Of a stretch of DNA of 34,271 bases, positions 9,401 to 14,959 are shown one piece after another. The number at the start of each line of letters is the position of its first letter. Positions within the stretch are counted from its first letter, which is position 1. The DNA lies in NCBI GenBank assembly GCA_001872605.1, contig MNXM01000278.1, forward strand, positions 1-34,271. The letters run 5' to 3'. Below the pieces are notes generated by a model that was given only the letters and a program-made list of their open reading frames with translations, was not told where the DNA came from and did not search any database. Both the position numbers and the translations under genes were made by a program. This DNA comes from Armatimonadetes bacterium CG2_30_59_28. GTDB lineage: Bacteria; Armatimonadota; Abditibacteriia; CG2-30-59-28.

Positions 9401-11308
9401 CCGCATGTCCTCAGCGAAGACGAGCACGTCGCGACGCGTCGCTTTGGTGATGATGGCGAGGTCGGTAATCATCACCACGGTGGTTGCTGCCAGCTTGTCC
9501 GCGGTGCAGACGAGGGCGTAGACACCGGGAGCGGTGAATGGCAGTGGCGCCTCCGTCTCCATCTGTTTCTTCTCTCTGTATTCCGGCAGCGAGAACTCCC
9601 ACTTTTGATCGGCGTCGATCAGCGCGAGGTCCAGACCGTCCACGCCCTGAATGGTGTGGAGCTTGCGGAAGTAATCTTCCAGATCAACCTTGTAGGCGCG
9701 GAACTCGACTTTCTCAATGTTGCGAGTCAGCAGTTTGAGCTTGGGCTGGTCGGCGGTCGTGAAGGTGCGTTCGGTGTAAACGACGAACTTCTTCTCCTTC
9801 AGCGCGTTCAACCGTCGCTGCGCTTCCGCGGCCCACTGCCCGCCGGTGACTTTCGCGTAGGATTCGGCGGACGCGTCGTAGTCCTGCAGCCTCTCTTCCT
9901 GCGTGACGCCGATCGTCAGCCAGGCCCGGAATGCCGCATCCACGCCCTGGTACTTGGATGTCAGTTGCTTCCACTTCTCGATGGCGGCCGGGTACTGCTC
10001 CTGGTCGTAGTCCATCTGCCCGAACATGAACATGATGTCCGGGTTACGCTGGTCGAGGGGGTGTTCGTCCTGGAACCGCTTCCACACGTCCGCTGCGTCT
10101 TCGTAGTTCTTCTTGTCGTATGCCTGCTGACCGATGAGGTACTCGGTGTCGAGGAGACGCCGCTGCACCTGCGGCGAGAGCGAGTGGTTGGGATGCCGCT
10201 TGAGGAACTCCCGCCACACCTCAATGGCTTCAGGCAGATACCGCTGGCGGAACGCGATCTCGCCGAGCAACTGCCGCGCCGGCGCAACGTATTCTTCCGG
10301 CGCGCCGTCCTCGCCTCCCAGGTAATCGGTGAACTCCTTCTTCGCATCATCGAGCCGGTTGCGGTTGTAGTAGGACAGCGGAACCCAGTACGCAGCCTTG
10401 GCTGTCTCCTTGTCCTGGGGGAAACTTTCCAGGAACGACCGGAGCGCCTTGACTCCCATCTCAAACTCACTGTCGCTGCGAGGGCTGGGGACGTTGTACG
10501 AGAGCGCCGCGCCGAAGCTGGCTTCGGCGCGCGCCTTGTCATTGGGGTAGTCCTCAAGGAAGTCACGATAGACGCGACGGGCCGCCCGCCCGTTCCCGCC
10601 GAGCAGGTGCGCGCGGGCAAGGAGCAGCTTCGCTTCGGTGATGTGTTCGCTGTCCGGGAGATCCTCAATCAACTTGCTCACCTGTTGGATTGCGCCCGAG
10701 TAGTTCCGAGTCTCCACGTCACACCGGGCAACCTGGAGCCGAACCCGCGCCTCCAGCTTCGGGGTAAGCCCCAATTGGAGAGCCTTCTCGTAGAGGTTCC
10801 TGGCTTTGACGTAGTCGCTGTTATTGCCCTTCTCTTTGGGAGAGAAGTAGTTGTCAGCGTACTTCAGATATGATTCCGCCATCTGATCTTTCCGTGCATT
10901 GGATGCCAGTGCCTCCACCTTGGGTTGCAGTAGATCACCGGCCTTGTCGAACCCCTTGTCGTCCTTGCCCGCGCGTTTGAGGCTCGTCAGGCAATCGGCC
11001 TTGCGGTACAGCGCCTTTTCCTTCCATGGGGATGCCGGGAACTTTGCCAACAACTTGTCGAAGGTATCTACAGCAGCTTCGTGATCCCCCTGTAGAAACT
11101 GCGCCTCGGCGAGGAGAAACAAGGCGTAGTCTGCCGATTCTGCGCCGTCCGCTGTCAAAGGAGTCAGCTCTTCCACCGCTGCGGCGAAGTTGCGGTCGAT
11201 GAGGAGTTGCTCAGCGTGGGAGATTCTGTCGGAGGTCTGGGAGAAGGCAGCGGCGCAGCAGCAGCACAGAGCAAAAAAGAGAGTCGTAGCCTGAGAAAAG
11301 CGTGTCAT
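3500..11308 (-). CDS. Giant secreted TPR/alpha-2-macroglobulin-like protein (2602 aa)
   Basis: N-terminal signal-like segment, N-terminal TPR repeats, MG2 motif YTDRPLYRPGQTVHLKG, ANA/MG7-like block FFAETAFWKADIVTGEKGEATVSFTLPDSITEWRLTARG, TED-like toroid (SEDGGWVWGKIDGASDPFVSADAVVALAEAK), second TPR block and MG-like module at the C-terminus. RBS ggaaggg. Confidence 0.93.
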   Translation of the reverse strand: MTRFSQATTLFFALCCCCAAAFSQTSDRISHAEQLLIDRNFAAAVEELTPLTADGAESADYALFLLAEAQFLQGDHEAAVDTFDKLLAKFPASPWKEKALYRKADCLTSLKRAGKDDKGFDKAGDLLQPKVEALASNARKDQMAESYLKYADNYFSPKEKGNNSDYVKARNLYEKALQLGLTPKLEARVRLQVARCDVETRNYSGAIQQVSKLIEDLPDSEHITEAKLLLARAHLLGGNGRAARRVYRDFLEDYPNDKARAEASFGAALSYNVPSPRSDSEFEMGVKALRSFLESFPQDKETAKAAYWVPLSYYNRNRLDDAKKEFTDYLGGEDGAPEEYVAPARQLLGEIAFRQRYLPEAIEVWREFLKRHPNHSLSPQVQRRLLDTEYLIGQQAYDKKNYEDAADVWKRFQDEHPLDQRNPDIMFMFGQMDYDQEQYPAAIEKWKQLTSKYQGVDAAFRAWLTIGVTQEERLQDYDASAESYAKVTGGQWAAEAQRRLNALKEKKFVVYTERTFTTADQPKLKLLTRNIEKVEFRAYKVDLEDYFRKLHTIQGVDGLDLALIDADQKWEFSLPEYREKKQMETEAPLPFTAPGVYALVCTADKLAATTVVMITDLAIITKATRRDVLVFAEDMRELQSFAGVKVVFSDGAKILAEGVTGEDGVFHTTVDNLKDVNQLRVLASSGTHYASTENSLSGLQYVAGLAPKALIYTDRPLYRPGQTVHLKGIVRKVEKGAYIFTQGDAFELSLVSARGAVVRTVKVALSAFGTFDLDLPLSADVQAGLYNVIVKQDKLTFTGSFEVQDYSLPKIRLEIDLPRSTYLRGEKIEGKVSAKYYYGEPLVSRKVKLRWSDEPEQELTTNDKGEVEFTIDSRRFEEEAVFAVVARLAEEGIVASRNVHVSPVGVQVSLSTLRDVYLTGEKFEVFAESKDLNNDPSEAKLGLRILKKEFTDGLYSERLVETSGLTTHKENGKGSVPVSVKEPGDYILRIHGEDRHGNPVTAERFVTVVGEDDKFKLRILSDKDSFKVGDTADLRVVSRAAKNLALVTYEGEVIYEYQVVGLDTGDNEVRVSMTGKLSPGFVMAVSMMSPPKTEKENNAFHTASKTFEVKGNLRVTVKPDKEKHRPGDKVTLHIAAADPQGRASRAQLSLSAVDASLYAVRPDKTPSLSDYFFQRRVAADTALTATSFTFNYTSTARQTAVEIREADYYVSNRLRVYAGGLALLQPTMEKDGRLLRADKDNARQMGGGIGGVAGPPGTAGPAGAAGKVVVSGALVGLGDLSDRSEATESRVRASRKAEPAAPPPPPLREFFAETAFWKADIVTGEKGEATVSFTLPDSITEWRLTARGITVETLAGDATEKLVSAKDYIAEVKLPEVFQQGDTVHVTVVAHNNTDRALKGGVSVYFGVEGHGGEALRKTVEISANGTAGASFPFTVPDGKAVITEVHLIQGDAFLDSQRVTTPIRPWGVGYVDSAGGLATSDIHAELTLPDLKYSSKRMSITVGPSVESALIEASESSVYVQRGCIPGEVASRGKELTALTAYLRARNQGDSPDGRRLLTRLESEVARLQAAQSEDGGWVWGKIDGASDPFVSADAVVALAEAKRLGLDVSPEKLANALNYLKGAFRRAEESDAEQKSAILYAMGRAGESDFAAVNRLHRLRNSLDARSLALVMLSLCDMDRIPMAVELVPSLEQKARTDESGSFLEESGLKWGGDRVEVTALALLALVKANVKSEAAPDLVKWLWAQRRGNGWASPPANTAAIRALAEHALLSPVTSDRFTLAVRVNGKEIRKLEVAGTANTETIDVPADLIDKGQVLVDFGFSGRGQYAYSCVLTGFSEQVKEEEGEGFQVWRNYYHPPIEYRGKRMKSGISTVDTDRGWENPSKEVIAGRQVVVSGHWLTSRDFFPGGYIVMEEPLPAGCGVVEGTIVGSFERFDKQPGKLVFYFRSENRRYSSGQYRYELYGSLPGDYRALPAKVYSYGQPDLYRFADDQRTLKVLSRDEKLSDTYRMSPDESYSLGKALFDDNKFEESEKRLTDFFDTYRVRPEPAKDTARMLFTIALKTGNAAGTVRFFEVLNERFPDYVVPFADIVRVAKAYREMGESERQVQVCRAIAETSFDVESRIGGVLNQEGEFEASVAFVRDLCLTYPDLPKVEEAFYSLSQFMYGKAAKIDEQMKKLGITKESLIRRALQQIRNFLALHPKQPLTEEATFSLLNAHVDLEQYDEAARLAEAAQKRYPNSQSMDDYQYIRALAAFLGQRFDESLALCEELASRTYPQADGTQAESSYKTLALFITAQVFHARGNADEALIYYERVKEQFSDAKASMEYFQRTGLRLPEVTVVSGGQPAEVKLIYRNLKEADVKVYRVDLLKFYQVHRSLANIANMKLTGIKPVYEHSITLESGNAMKDKELTLAIPADTPGAYFVLVSTPGAEGTPGVLSSGVALRTDLKVEVQEDADSGQVRVNVVNASTGSSVPKAEVWVTGSEITEFRKGTTDLRGVMVAENIRGKATVIASKKGDVGNQYAFHRGETVLQPGQLEEANRRKTASPSKQLEFKDEATRQLRMMNEANQIQRADQFEQQLKGGDRGGQPGVRVQQAN

Positions 11309-11445
11309 TTGTGGGCCCTTCCTTTCAGTGTTCGCCAGTGGCGAGAGTGAAATGCAAAACGCGCTCAGTGGGTTGCAACGCGGATGGTGTCATCGGCACA
11401 ATGGACGTGTTTGCCGTCGTTAACTTGCGGCGACCCCCTCTGTTC

Positions 11446-11469
11446 CAGAACAGCAATCCGTCTGTTCTG
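11446..11469. promoter_or_regulatory. Inverted repeat CAGAACAG-N8-CTGTTCTG upstream of the macroglobulin gene
   Basis: cagaacag caatccgt ctgttctg; a minus-strand TATAAT lies at 11496-11491, upstream in transcription direction. Confidence 0.5.
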
Positions 11470-11516
11470 CCACTTCTGGTCGCGGGCAGCATTATATCAT
11501 GCGGCGACAAGCATCT

Positions 11517-12695
11517 TCATGGTTTTAGGTTTCGGTCAAACCATCCAATCGCTTCCCGTTGCAGTTCGGCGTCATAGCAGTGGCCCTTTGCGGGGTTGCA
11601 GTGGTGGAACTTTTCCGGGCAGGCAGCCCACTCGTAACCTGCCTGAATCTGCCGCGCGGCTTCCTGCTGGGCTTCGGGAGGGAACAGAAGGTCCTCGGAT
11701 GTGCTGATGACCATGCTGGCGCTGGGCGCGGCCAGGATGGTGAGATCGGGTACGTCGAGCCGGTTCCATACGCCGGGGAGCAGGCAAAAGGTACCAATGG
11801 CTCCGCCCACGTTGTAGATTTGCTGGTAATCGCCCGTGGTCATCCAGCATCCGCTGACGGATGCCATGACGCGGCGGTCGAGGGCCGCCAGCAAGTTGGT
11901 TCGCCACCCGCCGCCGGATAGACCGGTGCAGCCGATGGAGTCGGAGTCCACTTCGGGACGGCTGATGAGGTAGTCCACGCAACGGGAGTCATCCCAGAAG
12001 TTCACTCCCATCCAAGTGGCTCCTGCCCAGTTGAGTTGGCGCACTCCGAGATAGAGTTGTTCCTTGACAAGGTTGTCGAGGGCCACGAATTCGCCAATCG
12101 AGAGGTTAAAGGGGTCGAACTCAGCGGGAATTCCCGCGAGTCCTTTCGGCACGCGTTCGCCGAAGTGGTGGGCGTCGATAACGATGACAGCGTACCCCGC
12201 CTTCGCGAATTCCTCGGCGAGGTAGTTGCCGCTGTAGCAGCCTTGGCGAAGCTCCTGCAGAACCGGGTGGTCTCGACCTGTGTTGACGATCCGTTCCTTT
12301 CCAAAGAGCATCGGCCCGCCCCATGCGTGGAAGACCACAAGCCCCGGAACGGGAAGGGCCACACCGGCCGGGAGGAGGAAGTAACCGTTCACTCGATTCC
12401 ACGCTGTGGTGTTGAAGGCGACGCGCTCACGGATGAGTCCGTCTCGCTCCTCGTGGTCTAACACCTCCGCCTGAAGGTCAAGCGGACCGGGGTCGTAGTG
12501 GAGACCGGTCGTGACGCAGCCATGGGTTTGCGTTTGCCAGTCCTCGAACGCGCCGCCGGGGTTTGCCTCACGCCAGACCTCCGCGTTAAGGTCGAGAGGG
12601 TTGTGCTCACGAATCGCACGGATCATCGGCTCCAGGGATCCGTACAGGTTGAGTGGGGCACGAGTGATTATGCATTCCGATATTGGTGGGCGCAT
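11517..12695 (-). CDS. Alpha/beta hydrolase, acetylxylan-esterase/dienelactone-hydrolase type
   Basis: VPGLVVFHAWGGPMLFGKERI, GYAVIVIDAHHFGER, nucleophile elbow SIGCTGLSGGGWRTNLLAALDRRV, terminal His in KFHHCNPAKGHCYDAELQREAIGWFDRNL. Confidence 0.82.
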   Translation of the reverse strand: MRPPISECIITRAPLNLYGSLEPMIRAIREHNPLDLNAEVWREANPGGAFEDWQTQTHGCVTTGLHYDPGPLDLQAEVLDHEERDGLIRERVAFNTTAWNRVNGYFLLPAGVALPVPGLVVFHAWGGPMLFGKERIVNTGRDHPVLQELRQGCYSGNYLAEEFAKAGYAVIVIDAHHFGERVPKGLAGIPAEFDPFNLSIGEFVALDNLVKEQLYLGVRQLNWAGATWMGVNFWDDSRCVDYLISRPEVDSDSIGCTGLSGGGWRTNLLAALDRRVMASVSGCWMTTGDYQQIYNVGGAIGTFCLLPGVWNRLDVPDLTILAAPSASMVISTSEDLLFPPEAQQEAARQIQAGYEWAACPEKFHHCNPAKGHCYDAELQREAIGWFDRNLKP

Positions 12696-12707
12696 GTTCC
12701 CTCACCT

Positions 12708-13154
12708 TTATGCGGAATCAGTCGGTGCACCATCCATGTTCGCCTCGCGTCCGAAGATCTTGGCGTCGAGAGAAATCCGGCCCGGCCCCATCAACAGGAA
12801 GAGTAGCGAGATGACAAGGTAGACCAAAGCCAGTTCGTATGAAGGTCCCTTACCGACAAATGGATCCCCTCTTGAGAAGTGCGTCCAACTCGCTACCGCC
12901 ATTGTGCACAGCAAACCCAATGATGCAAACGGCGTCAGGAGTCCAACGATGAGGGCGATCCCTCCACCGAATTCTGACAGCGCGGCCAGCGCCTGAAGGA
13001 TTCCCGGCATGGGGCTGGCGGGCCCCATCCATGAAAAGGGATGACCTATCTGCCCAAATCCGTGATGAACGAAGGCAAGTCCCATCACGACCCGCACGGC
13101 CAGCAGGGCGAATGCCCCTCTCCCATCAACAAAACGACCAAAAATCCAACGCAT
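12708..13154 (-). CDS. DoxX family membrane protein
   Basis: AVRVVMGLAFVHHGFGQIG, LAALSEFGGGIALIVGLLTPFASLGLLCTMAVA; four hydrophobic helices; RBS aaaggag before the ATG at 13154. Confidence 0.9.
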   Translation of the reverse strand: MRWIFGRFVDGRGAFALLAVRVVMGLAFVHHGFGQIGHPFSWMGPASPMPGILQALAALSEFGGGIALIVGLLTPFASLGLLCTMAVASWTHFSRGDPFVGKGPSYELALVYLVISLLFLLMGPGRISLDAKIFGREANMDGAPTDSA

Positions 13155-13224
13155 TGCTGTTGCTCCTTTCAATATTGAGCTTGTCGAGATTCTGACGCAA
13201 TATCCGTGAGGCGTAACATTGCGC

Positions 13225-13250
13225 TATGCTCGTAACGGGTGAAAACACCC
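13225..13250. repeat. Dispersed 26-nt motif, copy A (tatgctcgtaacgggtgaaaacaccc)
   Basis: 24/26 identical to 25449-25474. Confidence 0.75.
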
Positions 13251-13392
13251 CTCCCGAGGTGTCGCGATTTTCACCCCGACCCAACATTACCCAGTTACTC
13301 AGTTACGCATGACACAGTCGCCTTGGCAATACGCTGTCTGTTTCTATCAACTTGTACGTCAACTCTGCCTGGAGATCGCGTTTCAGGGATTG

Positions 13393-13660
13393 TTATCTGG
13401 GATCATCCCAGCGGTTGTAGAGTTGGCGTGGGTCTTCGGCGAGGTCGTACAGTTCGCCAATGTCACGGTTGCCCCCGTAGATCGTCATCCAGTGATCCTG
13501 TGTGATGAGAGTGCGAAGCGGGCAGCCAAGATAGTCTTCGTCCAATTCTGCAATCACCGAATCCTGAACCGACTCCGCTTGACCGGTGAGCACTGGAACC
13601 AATGACTGCCCGGTTGCTCGTCGGTGATGAAGATGAGGAAGTTGGGGCGACCGGTCCATG
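13393..13660 (-). pseudogene. Internally deleted and frameshifted sulfatase
   Basis: One frame encodes ...TGRPNFLIFITDEQ (sulfatase N-terminal motif); another encodes GQSLVPVLTGQAESVQDSVIAELDEDYLGCPLRTLITQDHWMTIYGGNRDIGELYDLAEDPRQLYNRWDDPR (sulfatase C-terminus). The catalytic middle is absent. Confidence 0.82.
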
Positions 13661-13739
13661 TCAACGGGTTGGCCTGACTTGTCGAAGGTGGCTGAATGTG
13701 GCATCAATGCGCTCCGTAGACGCGACTAACTGGAATGAC

Positions 13740-14912
13740 TCACCCAACCATCTGCCGATAGTTGAGCAGGAATTCCTCCGCTCCCACCGCCGAGATGGAG
13801 TCCGGGAATGCGAATGTTCGCTCCCCTGCATGGATGACCCATCCGCGGTGGATCAAACCTTCGGAAATCCCGCTTCTCAGGTTCCGAATGTCACCCGCAG
13901 TAACCGACGAACCGAATTTCACCTCAAAGCCGGTGCGAGAGTCGCCGCGTTCGAGAATTAGGTCTATCTCCGCACCAGCCTGTGTTCGATAGAAAGAGAA
14001 TTGGCTGCCGGTCCGGAACAGTCTTTCCATGGAAATGATCTGGCCGATAACGAATCCCTCCCAGCTTGGCCCGAGATATGGAGATTCAAACAAACCCCTC
14101 CGGTTCCGGATTCCCAAGAGGTAGTGGAGTAAGCCGGAATCGGTGTAGTAGACCTTCGGTGATCGGACAAGCCGTTTGGCGACGTTTACCTGGTAGGAAG
14201 GCAAACGATAGAGCAGGAAGTGCCCTTCAACGAGGTCAATGTAGTTTTGAATCGAGTGATAGGAAATGCCAGCCGAACGACTCAGGTCCGAGGCGTTCAG
14301 AACCTTGCCGTGCAGGTGGGCCAACATGCTCATCATCTGCCGCACCTGAATGGGGGAGAGTCGCCCTCCCTGTCTTGGAATATCTCTTTCTACAAACGTG
14401 CGGACGTAGTTCTCTTGCCAGAGGGACCACGCGTCTCCTTCGCCCAGTTGGCAAGGGTCCGGGAAACCGCCGTGAAACCAGAAGCTTGTTACATCCCTTC
14501 CGAGTGTGGAAGCGACTTCTGAGTACAGGAATGGCGTCAGATCAACCGTCCCCACTCTCCCCGCCAGGCTCTCCGAAATGCCTTTGACCAAGTCGGGATT
14601 GACTGAGCCAAGCAAGTAGAAGCGACCGGACTGGTCCCGCTTTTCGTCTATTAGCCCCCGCAACACTCCGAACAGCTCGGGCATGGATTGGGCTTCGTCG
14701 AGGATCAACGGCTCCGGGAACTGCCGCAGCCCAAACTCGACGTCCGACTCGAACACCTGTCGGTCTGATGGCTTCTCCAAGTCGAAGTAGTGGCCCTTTA
14801 GGAAGCCCTTTGCCAGAGTCGTCTTTCCACATTGCCTGGGACCAAGTATCACCACGCATGGGAACAGTTCAGCCAACTCCTGAATTCGTTGCTGTGCGAG
14901 TCTTGAGATCAT
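13740..14912 (-). CDS. ATP-binding protein, AAA_14 + DUF4143 type
   Basis: Walker A ILGPRQCGKTTLA, Walker B PLILDEAQSMPELF, LLGSVNPDLVKGISESLAGRVGTVDLTPFLYSE, ENYVRTFVERDIPR, VYYTDSGLLHYLLG, YRTQAGAEIDLILERGDSRTGFEVKFGS. Confidence 0.92.
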   Translation of the reverse strand: MISRLAQQRIQELAELFPCVVILGPRQCGKTTLAKGFLKGHYFDLEKPSDRQVFESDVEFGLRQFPEPLILDEAQSMPELFGVLRGLIDEKRDQSGRFYLLGSVNPDLVKGISESLAGRVGTVDLTPFLYSEVASTLGRDVTSFWFHGGFPDPCQLGEGDAWSLWQENYVRTFVERDIPRQGGRLSPIQVRQMMSMLAHLHGKVLNASDLSRSAGISYHSIQNYIDLVEGHFLLYRLPSYQVNVAKRLVRSPKVYYTDSGLLHYLLGIRNRRGLFESPYLGPSWEGFVIGQIISMERLFRTGSQFSFYRTQAGAEIDLILERGDSRTGFEVKFGSSVTAGDIRNLRSGISEGLIHRGWVIHAGERTFAFPDSISAVGAEEFLLNYRQMVG

Positions 14913-14959
14913 CGGGAACCTCGATTCTCCTTGTATTTTAGAGGGTATAGTTCTAATTT

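Noticed and set aside
9245-10873. 542-aa plus-strand ORF
   Set aside because: Fully antisense to the well-supported macroglobulin gene; shadow ORF produced by GC-rich codon bias, no recognisable domain.
13740-14912. AAA_14/DUF4143 ATPase as part of a defence or mobile island
   Set aside because: Such genes are widespread singletons; no toxin, integrase or flanking repeats were seen to support an island.
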